This document shows positions 12,898 through 19,858 of a stretch of 30,654 nt of DNA, piece by piece. Made by a program: the position numbers and the translations under genes. The notes beneath the pieces are model-generated. The model worked only from the letters and a program-made list of their open reading frames with translations. It was not told the origin of the DNA and did no database searches. The DNA is from a virus: positions 1 to 30,654 of IMG/VR virus record IMGVR_UViG_3300010885_064552; one strand, given 5' to 3'. Each line of letters starts with the position of its first letter. The stretch's first letter is position 1.

Positions 12898-15646
12898 TCT
12901 ACTGTTAGAAGGTCGCCTTGGTGGTCACATGAGCCATATATATGAAAATGGCGATTTAACTTTTGGTGAATTAAAAGATGTTTTTAAGCAAGCATCAAAA
13001 GGCAAATTACAAGGCACCGAAAAAACAGACGGTCAAAATATTAAATTATCGTTCTCTGTCAAGAGACAGGTAGCTCTTGGAGCAAGAAATGCGACACAGA
13101 TTAAGCAAGGCGGTCTTTCAACAGACGAAATGGTTGCTTTCTTCGCAGATCATCCAAATCCAAATTTGAAGTTGGCATTTGGTGACGCAGTTAAGATTTT
13201 CGAAAAAGCTGTCAAACTATTGGATGTTGAAACCCAAATTGAACTGTTTGGTTCAAATGCTGACATTTGGTATAATGCCGAAGTAATGGATGATAGAACT
13301 CGTAACGTAGTTAATTACGATACAAGAAATCTTCTTATTCATCGCACAGGTCACGCATTATATGATAAATCAACTGGTAAAATAGTAGAAGATACAACTG
13401 GCGAAACAGATAAAAAATCAACCAAATTTATGAACTTTCTAGAAAAAGTTCAAAATAAGGTTTCCAACAAAAGACACGCCATTCTTATAAATCCAATCCA
13501 GAATCTACAAGCTTTAAGTAACAAGGAAGCATTACGTATAGCTATTTCCGGAGTCGAAAAAGTAATGTCAAAATATGGTTTGAGTGATAACAATACCATA
13601 AATGATTTACTTCGTAAGGATTTGAACGAAAGAATTAAAACAAGACTTCCAGAAGAAATTAAAGCAAAAATTATTTCTAACTTTTTGGATGTTGGACCAA
13701 AAGTTGGCAAGAAAGAATTGAAAAAAGACTTAACATCAGAATTGCGTGCCGAAGTTGATCAAATGATCGATAGTGGCACCACTTTGATGAAAGAAGCAAT
13801 AAGACCAATTGAAATAATTGTTACAGACTTTGCGGCTGAAATGTTAAAAACACTTGAAAGTATTTTTATTTTAGATAACAAAACTGAAACAGAAAGATTA
13901 TCAAAAGAAGTTCAAGCAGCAATTCAACAAATCCAGTCTTCTGGCAAAAAAGGTGATTTGGATTTCTTGAATCGCCAATTAGAAAAACTAAAAGGCGCTG
14001 ATTCTATCTCTTCTGCTGTTGAAGGCTTTGCTTTCAGCTATAAAGGCCATCTTTACAAGTTTACAGGTAAATTTGCTCCTGTAAATCAGATCCTGGGTCT
14101 ATCAAAGTATGGTAGAGGCAGTAAGTCAAGTCCAGAAGAACTTACAGAAGTTTCTAGTGGCTCAAAACGTTATGATATTGCTTTGTTGGGCGGTGGTTTC
14201 AAGCCACCACATAAAGGTCATATTGAACTATTAAAACAACTAGCGGCAAAAGCAGATCATGTCATTGTTTTAACAAGCGATAAGTCATCAAAGGAAAGAG
14301 CATTTAGTAGCGGACAACTAAAAGGCCAAATAATTGATGGTGCCAAATCAAATCAAGTTTTAAAACAGATGATTTCTCAGGTTCCTGAATTGTCAAATGT
14401 TGAATTAAAGATTACCTCAGCTCCACTTCGTTTTATATTTGAATATGTTGAAAAAGAAGCAGCATATGGCGAAACAATACTTCTTGGTGTTGGCGATAAA
14501 GAAGATGATGCCAAAAGATTTGCTAATATTGGTAAATACATTCCAAAAGATAGCAATATTAAAGTAGATATCGAAGTGCTCAAACCAACCACTTTTAACG
14601 GTGAAGCTTTAAGTGCCAGCAGAATGCGTGAAGTTATTTCAAATGGCAATTTGAGACAATTAATTAACTTTATTCCAGATGAAATTACTGATAAAACAAG
14701 ATTTGCTCAATTTATATTAGATACTTTTTTAGGAAAAACTGAAAAATCTCTTGAACAAGAAATAGAAGAAGAAGTATTAAATCTATTTAATAAAGATAAT
14801 ATAAATGAGATGAGTGCGGTCGGTGCTGGTGCCATGGCATTTAGTCCGGCAGCAATTGGAGCGGAACCAGTAAAGAGGAACAAGAAAATGAAAGAAATCA
14901 AAAGAGAACAATTTATGGAAGAACTACAATTAAGAAAGATGATCCGTAAGGCTCTTGTTCTTCGTGAAGAAAAAAAGAAAGCTGCTTTACAGCAAGAAGA
15001 GCTTTTAAGAAAAGAACTTCGTAAAATTATACGAGAAGCAAAACAAGATTTTAACTACGGTAACACCGGTTTAAATAAGCTTGGTGCTTTCTTACAGGTT
15101 AAGAAACCACTTATTTCCTCTGAATACAAACAGCTTCAAACTGATAAGAGTCAACGTGACGCTTTCAAGGCTCGCTTGCTTGACCGTTCCAAGGAATTGT
15201 TTGATGGATTAGAAGCAAAATTACAAGCTGGCAAGGGAGGTTCCGAAGATGAATCTGAACTTGAAGAAGAAATTAATGTTTCTATTGATGAGCCAGTCGA
15301 TAACAAACTTTTGCCAGGTATTCTTGATCCAAAGAAAGAACCCAAAGCTAAAAAAGATAAAGAAAAAGAATTTAAAGTTGAACCAACTGGCGAAAGAGAA
15401 GCTTCTAACTTTTTTGAAAGTTATGAAGGTGAACTTACAGAAATTTATACTGGACTTGACAATCCAACCGATCGACAGATGTTCCGGGATTACTACATGA
15501 GTAATGTAGCCGCTATCATGGATCAGGCTGAAGCTGAAGCTGGTAATGTTGCTAAACCAGTTGACACAACACCACCAGAAGGTGCTCAAGCTCAACAAAC
15601 AACTAGCGAACCAGCACCAGATCAGCAAAATCAACCAACTGTTTGA
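12890..15646 (+). CDS. ligase-like domain fused to a HIGH-motif nucleotidyltransferase
   Basis: 918 residues. The N-terminus GGHMSHIYENGDLTFGELKD opens a phage family I recall as DUF6267. EKTDGQN (K45) fits motif I KxDG of DNA/RNA ligases; NAEVMDD (E131), VEGFAF (E378) and YKFTGKF (K390) fit motifs III, IV and V, with a helical insertion at about 175-370. Residues about 428-600 form a cytidylyltransferase/NMN-adenylyltransferase fold: GGGFKPPHKGH (H441, H444) and LSASRMR (574-580). The tail 640-918 is charged, with helices (LRKMIRKAL, LRKELRKIIREA) and a disordered Pro/Gln end. Covalent nucleotidyl transfer plus nucleotide-monophosphate adenylylation is the expected chemistry; substrates are unknown. 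An internal ATG at 14888 may make the tail separately. Confidence 0.75.
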   Translation: MFDLLLEGRLGGHMSHIYENGDLTFGELKDVFKQASKGKLQGTEKTDGQNIKLSFSVKRQVALGARNATQIKQGGLSTDEMVAFFADHPNPNLKLAFGDAVKIFEKAVKLLDVETQIELFGSNADIWYNAEVMDDRTRNVVNYDTRNLLIHRTGHALYDKSTGKIVEDTTGETDKKSTKFMNFLEKVQNKVSNKRHAILINPIQNLQALSNKEALRIAISGVEKVMSKYGLSDNNTINDLLRKDLNERIKTRLPEEIKAKIISNFLDVGPKVGKKELKKDLTSELRAEVDQMIDSGTTLMKEAIRPIEIIVTDFAAEMLKTLESIFILDNKTETERLSKEVQAAIQQIQSSGKKGDLDFLNRQLEKLKGADSISSAVEGFAFSYKGHLYKFTGKFAPVNQILGLSKYGRGSKSSPEELTEVSSGSKRYDIALLGGGFKPPHKGHIELLKQLAAKADHVIVLTSDKSSKERAFSSGQLKGQIIDGAKSNQVLKQMISQVPELSNVELKITSAPLRFIFEYVEKEAAYGETILLGVGDKEDDAKRFANIGKYIPKDSNIKVDIEVLKPTTFNGEALSASRMREVISNGNLRQLINFIPDEITDKTRFAQFILDTFLGKTEKSLEQEIEEEVLNLFNKDNINEMSAVGAGAMAFSPAAIGAEPVKRNKKMKEIKREQFMEELQLRKMIRKALVLREEKKKAALQQEELLRKELRKIIREAKQDFNYGNTGLNKLGAFLQVKKPLISSEYKQLQTDKSQRDAFKARLLDRSKELFDGLEAKLQAGKGGSEDESELEEEINVSIDEPVDNKLLPGILDPKKEPKAKKDKEKEFKVEPTGEREASNFFESYEGELTEIYTGLDNPTDRQMFRDYYMSNVAAIMDQAEAEAGNVAKPVDTTPPEGAQAQQTTSEPAPDQQNQPTV
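14888..15646 (+). CDS. possible nested in-frame product of the 918-residue gene
   Basis: ATG 14888 (Met667) is preceded eight bases upstream by AGAGGA, one of the better ribosome sites in the region. Translation here would yield a separate protein of 252 residues starting MKEIKREQFMEELQLRK, which resembles the leader-like N-termini of other proteins here. It begins just after the nucleotidyltransferase domain and an Ala/Gly-rich linker (GAGAMAFSPAAIGA). Nested in-frame genes are known for phage scaffolds (lambda C/Nu3). Protein data would be needed to confirm it. Confidence 0.4.
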   Translation: MKEIKREQFMEELQLRKMIRKALVLREEKKKAALQQEELLRKELRKIIREAKQDFNYGNTGLNKLGAFLQVKKPLISSEYKQLQTDKSQRDAFKARLLDRSKELFDGLEAKLQAGKGGSEDESELEEEINVSIDEPVDNKLLPGILDPKKEPKAKKDKEKEFKVEPTGEREASNFFESYEGELTEIYTGLDNPTDRQMFRDYYMSNVAAIMDQAEAEAGNVAKPVDTTPPEGAQAQQTTSEPAPDQQNQPTV

Positions 15647-15673
15647 ACTGAGCACGTTTTGTATGTAGCATAA

Positions 15674-15702
15674 GATCGGATCTTTGTTCAGAAGATCCGA
15701 TC
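15674..15702. repeat. perfect 11-bp inverted repeat
   Basis: GATCGGATCTT (15674-15684), 7-nt loop TGTTCAG, then AAGATCCGATC (15692-15702). No T tract follows, so it is more likely a protein-binding or origin element than a terminator, though it could also protect the 3-prime end of the upstream mRNA. Confidence 0.7.
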
Positions 15703-16013
15703 AGATCACACACTTGTCGTCACAGCCTCTTAACAGATCAAACTGGATCTGATTATAATCGATCTACCAGATCAGATCTTAATAAAAATAAATAAAATCA
15801 AATACAAATAAATAAAGATCCTATAAAATACTAATATAAGATCTTATAAGAAAGAACTGAATACTATGAGTAGATCTTTTAAAGATATCGGAACAGATAT
15901 TGGATCTTTGGTAGAACAGAAAAACAAAGCTTATGGATCTTCTTTTGAAAAAAGTGCTGAGATCATAAAAATTCTTTATCCAGATGGTGTAAAACCAGAA
16001 CAATATACAGATC
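15674..16013. other. GATC cluster with AT-rich DNA: candidate replication origin
   Basis: Seventeen GATC sites start at 15674, 15679, 15694, 15699, 15704, 15736, 15746, 15761, 15770, 15775, 15817, 15840, 15873, 15903, 15936, 15961 and 16010. About one would be expected per 256 bp. The first four sit in an 11-bp perfect inverted repeat (GATCGGATCTT and its complement). The middle, 15776-15860, is AT-rich with GATC-headed 13-mers such as GATCTTAATAAAA, GATCCTATAAAAT and GATCTTATAAGAA, recalling the unwinding element of E. coli oriC. No DnaA box was seen. The gap 15647-15865 has no gene. Confidence 0.5.
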
Positions 16014-16141
16014 TTTTAGCTATTACTAGAGTTCTTGATAAATTATTCAGAATTGCTACCAAAAAAGATGCCTTTGGAGAAAGTCCTTGGCAAGACATAG
16101 CAGGTTATGCTATTTTGGGTATCAGTAAGGATGAAAAATGA
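15866..16141 (+). CDS. small conserved phage protein (nucleotide-modification-associated/DUF1599-like)
   Basis: 91 residues. The core NKAYGSSFEKSAEIIKILYP, then KPEQYTDLLAITRVLDKLFR and FGESPWQDIAGYAIL, matches a small phage family that I associate with DUF1599/nucleotide modification associated domains. The assignment is from memory and moderate. Helical, no signal. The 5-prime part of the gene keeps the high GATC density of the upstream region, here created by Asp-Leu, Gly-Ser and Arg-Ser codon choices. It overlaps the next start by ATGA. Confidence 0.75.
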   Translation: MSRSFKDIGTDIGSLVEQKNKAYGSSFEKSAEIIKILYPDGVKPEQYTDLLAITRVLDKLFRIATKKDAFGESPWQDIAGYAILGISKDEK

Positions 16142-16515
16142 TTTCAGTTCCATATGAAAAGAAAAAGAAAATCTACGGAACAAGGAAACATTATTCAGTC
16201 ATCTCTAAATTAGAGAATGACGGAAAAATAAATGAACAGTTCCAGCTTATGATGAATAAGTTATCATTTGAAGAAGTAATTGCTGCCAAGTTAGAATTAG
16301 CAGCAAAAGCTTCTGGTGGTTTTATTTATGGCATACCTATTTGGAACTCGTTATTACATATAGTTCGTGATGCTACATTAAAATTTGCTTTATCAGCGAC
16401 ACGCACAAAAGCAGAAGCAGCCAGATTTCTTGGTGTAAATATTGATAATTTTAACACCTATTTAGATCAATACGAAACAGAAAATTATTTTGAAGATTCA
16501 GAAAATAAAAACTAG
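16138..16515 (+). CDS. protein with Fis-type helix-turn-helix
   Basis: 125 residues. Residues about 83-112 (DATLKFALSATRTKAEAARF then LGVNIDNFNTYL) match the C-terminal helix-turn-helix of Fis/NtrC-type proteins, in which a helix is followed by a KxxAAxxLGV turn and recognition helix. The N-half is basic then helical. It is likely a DNA-binding regulator or nucleoid-type protein. It is translationally coupled to the gene at 15866 and lies next to the candidate origin, so a role there is possible but inferred. Confidence 0.7.
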   Translation: MISVPYEKKKKIYGTRKHYSVISKLENDGKINEQFQLMMNKLSFEEVIAAKLELAAKASGGFIYGIPIWNSLLHIVRDATLKFALSATRTKAEAARFLGVNIDNFNTYLDQYETENYFEDSENKN

Positions 16516-16525
16516 TTAAGATTAC

Positions 16526-16598
16526 GGGCTTGTAGCTCAATTGGGAGAGCGCCAGATTTGCATTCTGGAGGTTGTGGGATCGTCCCCCATCAGGTCCA
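16526..16598 (+). tRNA. tRNA-Ala (TGC)
   Basis: Acceptor GGGCTTG/CAGGTCC (two wobbles), D arm GCTC/GAGC, anticodon stem CCAGA/TCTGG around TTTGCAT, T stem GTGGG/CCCAT with atypical loop ATCGTCC. CCA is not encoded. Confidence 0.9.
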
Positions 16599-16612
16599 TA
16601 AATTTCTTTGTG

Positions 16613-16650
16613 GTGTGTGGAGAATTTGAACTTCACACACTATTTATTTT
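16613..16650 (+). terminator. hairpin with TATTTATTTT tail
   Basis: Nine-bp stem GTGTGTGGA/TTCACACAC (one G-U), loop of 10, followed by TATTTATTTT. The HNH gene starts directly after it, so it may double as a processing or late-promoter signal. Confidence 0.55.
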
Positions 16651-17169
16651 ATGACTAAAAAAATACAAAAACAATGTTTGGCATGTAATAAAATATTTTT
16701 GGCACCTTCTTCAGAAGTCAATAGAGGTAATGGTAGATATTGTTCTATAGATTGTGGAAGAAAATCAAGAAGTCTGTTTAAAAAACAGAAACAGCATAAT
16801 TGTCATTGTGCTTTTTGTAATAAAACATTTTATAGAAATAATACAAAACAAAAAGCATCAAGAAGTGGATTACAATTCTGCAATCGATTATGTAAAGAAA
16901 AAGCTCAAAAATTAGGTGGTATAAAAGAAATACAACCAGAACACTATGGAAAGGGCGTTTTCGATTATCGTAAATTTGCTTTAGAACAAAAACCACACGT
17001 TTGTGAAAAATGTGGTTATAATAAAATTCCACAAATTTTAGAAGTTCATCACAAAGATAGAAATAGAAAAAATAACGATATTTTAAATTTACAAATTTTA
17101 TGTTCTAGATGCCACGATGAAGAACACTATTTAACAAATACTGGAAAATGGCTTAAAAAGTTTGAATAA
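16651..17169 (+). CDS. free-standing HNH endonuclease (homing type)
   Basis: 172 residues. Two N-terminal zinc-knuckle segments (CLACNKIF..YCSIDC and CHCAFCNKTF..QFCNRLC) precede an HNH nuclease module: CEKCGYNK, LEVHHKDRNRKNND, NLQILCSRCHDEEH (His133/134, Asn, His155) with two CxxC zinc ligands. Such genes spread by cutting related genomes lacking them. It lies 52 bp after tRNA-Ala in a stretch with other nucleases next to tRNAs. No SD is visible; the ATG directly follows a hairpin and T tract. It is AT-rich relative to its neighbours, as is usual for homing genes. Confidence 0.9.
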   Translation: MTKKIQKQCLACNKIFLAPSSEVNRGNGRYCSIDCGRKSRSLFKKQKQHNCHCAFCNKTFYRNNTKQKASRSGLQFCNRLCKEKAQKLGGIKEIQPEHYGKGVFDYRKFALEQKPHVCEKCGYNKIPQILEVHHKDRNRKNNDILNLQILCSRCHDEEHYLTNTGKWLKKFE

Positions 17170-17186
17170 ACTAATTAATAAAAGTT

Positions 17187-17570
17187 ATGATCAAAAAATT
17201 AATTTCAGCAATCAGAAAAAAGAAAGAAGACCCATCGGTTCGTCCGTGGGGCAATTATCAGATTCTTCACGAAGAAGATTCTCATAAAGTAAAAGTAATA
17301 ACTGTTCTTCCTGGAAAAAGATTAAGTCTCCAGTCACACGAGAAGCGTGAAGAATTTTGGGTTGTTGTTGAAGGTGAAGGTTTAATGACATTAGGAATAA
17401 TGAAGTTTACTATGAAAGTAGGAGACAAAGTTAAAATACCACTCAGAACAAAGCACAGAATAGAAAATATAGGTTCAGTTCCACTTAAATTTATTGAAGT
17501 TCAGACTGGTACCTATTTTGGTGAAGATGATATAATCAGATATGAAGATGATTTTGGGAGAGCACAATGA
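17187..17570 (+). CDS. cupin protein related to type II mannose-6-phosphate isomerase
   Basis: 127 residues. The sequence RPWGNYQIL, VITVLPGKRLSLQSHEKREE, FWVVVEGEGL, GDKVKIPLRTKHRIEN and EVQTGTYFGEDDIIRYEDDF follows the C-terminal cupin of bifunctional PMI/GDP-mannose pyrophosphorylases closely. His (QSH), Glu (EE) and His (KHR) supply the metal site. It may isomerise phosphosugars for glycan or surface-polysaccharide metabolism, which fits the glycosyltransferase at the window's end. It overlaps the next gene by ATGA. Confidence 0.88.
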   Translation: MIKKLISAIRKKKEDPSVRPWGNYQILHEEDSHKVKVITVLPGKRLSLQSHEKREEFWVVVEGEGLMTLGIMKFTMKVGDKVKIPLRTKHRIENIGSVPLKFIEVQTGTYFGEDDIIRYEDDFGRAQ

Positions 17571-17773
17571 AACTAAGAGTTGATAATGTAAAAGAAAACG
17601 GTGATGGTTCAGTTACTGTTGACTTTGAAATAGACGATGAAATGGAAGAGTTTATAGCTAAACGATACGGTGTCACTGTTGAAGAACTAACTCCGGAACA
17701 AACCCAAGAATTCGTCTTAGAGGCAATAAACGGTTTAGTAAAAGAAAAAGAAAAAGAATTACAACAACCTTGA
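17567..17773 (+). CDS. small acidic protein, unknown
   Basis: 68 residues (MKLRVDNVKENGDGSVTVDF...), coupled to the cupin gene by ATGA. A beta strand pair (SVTVDFEIDDEM) is followed by helices (EELTPEQTQEFVLEAINGLV). No family recognised. The terminator at 17782 follows directly. Confidence 0.75.
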   Translation: MKLRVDNVKENGDGSVTVDFEIDDEMEEFIAKRYGVTVEELTPEQTQEFVLEAINGLVKEKEKELQQP

Positions 17774-17781
17774 TTTCTTGA

Positions 17782-17829
17782 TAGTGCGTAATGTGTGGTT
17801 AATACCCGTATTACGCACTATTTATTTTT
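17782..17829 (+). terminator. long hairpin terminator
   Basis: Eleven-bp perfect stem TAGTGCGTAAT/ATTACGCACTA, 17-nt loop, tail TTTATTTTTA. The next ATG lies at its end. Confidence 0.8.
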
Positions 17830-18714
17830 ATGAAAATTATATTTGAAAAAGAAAAGAAAGGTGATCGTTGTACACGTATTGCGAAGCGCAAATATGATGT
17901 ATGGCCATCAGCATATGCTTCTGGAGCTGTTGTTAAATGCCGCCAAGGAAAGATTTGGAAAGGTATTAGTGAAGAAATAACAGAAGAAGAATTACAAGAA
18001 ATGATAGCCGAAGAGCTAGCCGAAGAATTAAATAATTTAGAAGAAGAAAAAAAGAAGCCCGATTTCAAAAAAGAGAAAGAACAAGGACTACATGGTTGGT
18101 TTTCCAGAAAAGGCGGAAAAGATGGAAAAGGTTGGGTAGACTGTAATACTTGCCGCACAGACAAAGAAACTGGAAAAAAGACTTGTAAATCTTGTGGTAG
18201 ACAAGAAGGCGAAAAAAGAGCTAAATATCCGGCTTGTAGACCAAAGCCAGGTGATTGTGGATCTACCGGTAAAGGAAGCGAGTGGGGCAAGAAATCAGAA
18301 TCTGTTGAAATAGAAAATTCTAATCTATTAGAACAGGAAGAAGATCCCAAGAAGCAAGCAGATGCTGCTATAAAGGATGCCGCCGCCGTTGCCAAAGCTG
18401 CCGAACAAGAGAAAAGAGCGCAGGTGATGGTCAACAAAGCAAGACCATCAGAGCAACAAGCATCAAAACAGGCTGATTTAAAAAGTAAGTTAGAACAAGA
18501 AAAGATAGCCAAAGATAATTTAAAGAAAGCCAAAGAAAGTGCTGAACAGATTTCGGAAGAAAAAAGCAATTTTCAAAAAGAAATGGAAAGAAAAGGTAAA
18601 GGCTGGAAAATTCGTTTGTTAACAAAGGGCAAGCAATCAGCCGGTTCAGCTTATCCAAATAAGGCACCAGTAGAGAGAGCAAAAAGCGCACCTCCCGGTG
18701 CAGGTGGAGTTTGA
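17830..18714 (+). CDS. multi-module Cys-rich phage protein (DUF5872/DUF6321-like motif)
   Basis: 294 residues. Residues about 12-44 (DRCTRIAKRKYDVWPSAYAS then GAVVKCRQGKIW) are a small conserved module. Residues about 90-140 (GLHGWFSRKGGKDGKGWVDC, KYPACRPKPGDC) match a Cys-rich motif I recall as DUF5872/6321, found in phages and giant viruses; six Cys suggest zinc binding. Between them lies the recurring helix ELQEMIAEELAEEL. The C-half is a long charged helix. Function unknown; nucleic-acid binding or packaging in the head is a guess from composition. No SD is visible. Confidence 0.7.
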   Translation: MKIIFEKEKKGDRCTRIAKRKYDVWPSAYASGAVVKCRQGKIWKGISEEITEEELQEMIAEELAEELNNLEEEKKKPDFKKEKEQGLHGWFSRKGGKDGKGWVDCNTCRTDKETGKKTCKSCGRQEGEKRAKYPACRPKPGDCGSTGKGSEWGKKSESVEIENSNLLEQEEDPKKQADAAIKDAAAVAKAAEQEKRAQVMVNKARPSEQQASKQADLKSKLEQEKIAKDNLKKAKESAEQISEEKSNFQKEMERKGKGWKIRLLTKGKQSAGSAYPNKAPVERAKSAPPGAGGV

Positions 18715-18715
18715 T

Positions 18716-19312
18716 ATGACACAAGAAATGAAAAAATTATTAAGAGAGTTTAAGACTTATCTTACAGAAGAATCAAAGATTACTGATGCTTATTCAGTTT
18801 TAAAATTATTTGTTAGTTTGGGTGCTGAGCCGGGAACACCAGAAGCACAAGTCATTTCAAATATCCAAAATATTGTTAATTTTTCTGATCGTTATAAAGA
18901 AGCACCAGAATTATTAACCTCTTCACCAAGAGACGTTGTGGTAGCACAAGAAAAAATATCAGACAAATATGTTCAGAAATTTATTATTGACTTGCTGAAT
19001 AAAAATGGTTTGCCACAAGAAAAAATTTCTCAATTCATGAATTATGTCTCTCAAACAACAAAGAGTCCAGAAGAAATTCAGCAAGCAGCAGCTGAATACA
19101 GCAAAGAAAAAGAAGAAAAAGAGAAAGATGCTTATGAATTGGGTGATGAAGATGTTACTCCACCCCCACCACAACAAAATAAAACTGTATCTCCTCCAAC
19201 TCGCAGAAAGGCTGCTCCAAAGCCCGTTAGTGGAGTAAAGCCTGTCACACCAGAAGATAGCGCCTTGGCAGCTTACCGTAAAAAAGCAACAGGCAATACA
19301 ACAAAGCCATAA
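18716..19312 (+). CDS. helical phage protein with capsid-targeting-like leader
   Basis: 198 residues from ATG 18716, with GGTGGAG seven bases upstream. The N-terminus MTQEMKKLLREFKTYLTEES resembles the T4 capsid-targeting peptide, with YLTE a possible prohead-protease site. Residues 25-130 are helical, ending in a charged helix (YSKEKEEKEKDAYEL); the tail is Pro/Lys-rich and disordered (TPPPPQQNKTVSPPTRRK). No family recognised. It starts 1 bp after the stop of the previous gene, so the two are coexpressed. Likely an internal or structural component; inference only. Confidence 0.7.
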   Translation: MTQEMKKLLREFKTYLTEESKITDAYSVLKLFVSLGAEPGTPEAQVISNIQNIVNFSDRYKEAPELLTSSPRDVVVAQEKISDKYVQKFIIDLLNKNGLPQEKISQFMNYVSQTTKSPEEIQQAAAEYSKEKEEKEKDAYELGDEDVTPPPPQQNKTVSPPTRRKAAPKPVSGVKPVTPEDSALAAYRKKATGNTTKP

Positions 19313-19317
19313 TACCC

Positions 19318-19346
19318 TTTACAAACTTTAAGAGTTCGTTTAGACT
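19318..19346 (+). promoter_or_regulatory. tRNA promoter
   Basis: TTTACA (19318-19323), 17 bp, TAGACT (19341-19346). The predicted start is at or next to the tRNA-Ser 5-prime end at 19355. Confidence 0.7.
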
Positions 19347-19354
19347 GTTCGTAT

Positions 19355-19444
19355 GGATCGATAGCCAAGTGGCTTACGGCACCGGATTACTAACCCGGCA
19401 TAGCAGAAATGCTATCGAAAGTTCGAATCTTTCTCGATCCGCCA
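19355..19444 (+). tRNA. tRNA-Ser with unusual ACT anticodon
   Basis: Acceptor GGATCGA/TCGATCC, long variable arm (ATAGCA/TGCTAT) as in class II tRNAs, T arm GAAAG TTCGAAT CTTTC, discriminator G and encoded CCA. The anticodon loop TTACTAA gives ACT (Ser, AGT codon). GCT is the usual anticodon. The anticodon stem has one A-C mismatch at its base. Confidence 0.85.
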
Positions 19445-19460
19445 TTCTCAAGGAGAGAAT

Positions 19461-19712
19461 ATGAACGATATTAAAGAAGTGGTTGAGCAAAAACAGGGTC
19501 AACCATGGAAAATCGAAAAAACCTGTGAAGATTTTGAAACAGCCGATACGGCAAGAAAGAATTTACTTGCTAATAGCAGTGATGGGCTACAAGCAAAAGT
19601 AAAATTTTTACCATCAATTGGTAAGTTTGTGGTAAAAAGCCGAAGCCCACTAGAAGCCGTAGTTGAACAAAAAACTAATAAGAAAAACAAGAAGCAAACT
19701 CCCGCCGCTTGA
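19461..19712 (+). CDS. small basic protein between tRNA genes, unknown
   Basis: 83 residues with SD AAGGAGAG. Sequence MNDIKEVVEQKQGQPWKIEK, a helix, then a beta-like segment (KVKFLPSIGKFVVKSRSP) and a Lys-rich tail. No family recognised; a small nucleic-acid-binding fold is possible. It is cotranscribed with tRNA-Ser, and its TGA stop lies within the -35 box of the promoter at 19709. Confidence 0.7.
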   Translation: MNDIKEVVEQKQGQPWKIEKTCEDFETADTARKNLLANSSDGLQAKVKFLPSIGKFVVKSRSPLEAVVEQKTNKKNKKQTPAA

Positions 19713-19737
19713 CACCAGCCCCAGATCGTGTTAAGAT
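19709..19737 (+). promoter_or_regulatory. promoter with GATC in the spacer
   Basis: TTGACA (19709-19714), 17 bp, extended -10 TGTTAAGAT (box 19732-19737). GATC is four bases upstream of the -10. It drives tRNA-Ile(TAT) and the genes after it. Confidence 0.85.
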
Positions 19738-19775
19738 GGTTTCACCAGATCGGCCCCAGACGGTTTGGTGGTTCT

Positions 19776-19852
19776 GCTCCCGTAGCTCAGGTAGTTAGAG
19801 CGTTCGTCTTATAAGCGAAATGTCGTTGGTGCAACTCCAACCGGGAGTACCA
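19776..19852 (+). tRNA. tRNA-Ile (TAT)
   Basis: Acceptor GCTCCCG/CGGGAGT, anticodon stem TTCGT/GCGAA with loop CTTATAA, T arm GTTGG/CCAAC, discriminator A and encoded CCA. It reads ATA, a codon common in AT-rich phage genes. Confidence 0.9.
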
Positions 19853-19858
19853 AATATT

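Noticed and set aside
15221-15655. 144-residue minus-strand open frame
   Set aside because: Antisense to the charged tail of the 918-residue protein, rich in Phe/Trp/Ser with no start signal.
17811-18569. 252-residue minus-strand open frame
   Set aside because: It mirrors a Lys/Glu-rich plus-strand protein with recognisable Cys-rich modules (17830-18714). The antisense product is Ser/Phe/Leu-rich, a typical artefact.
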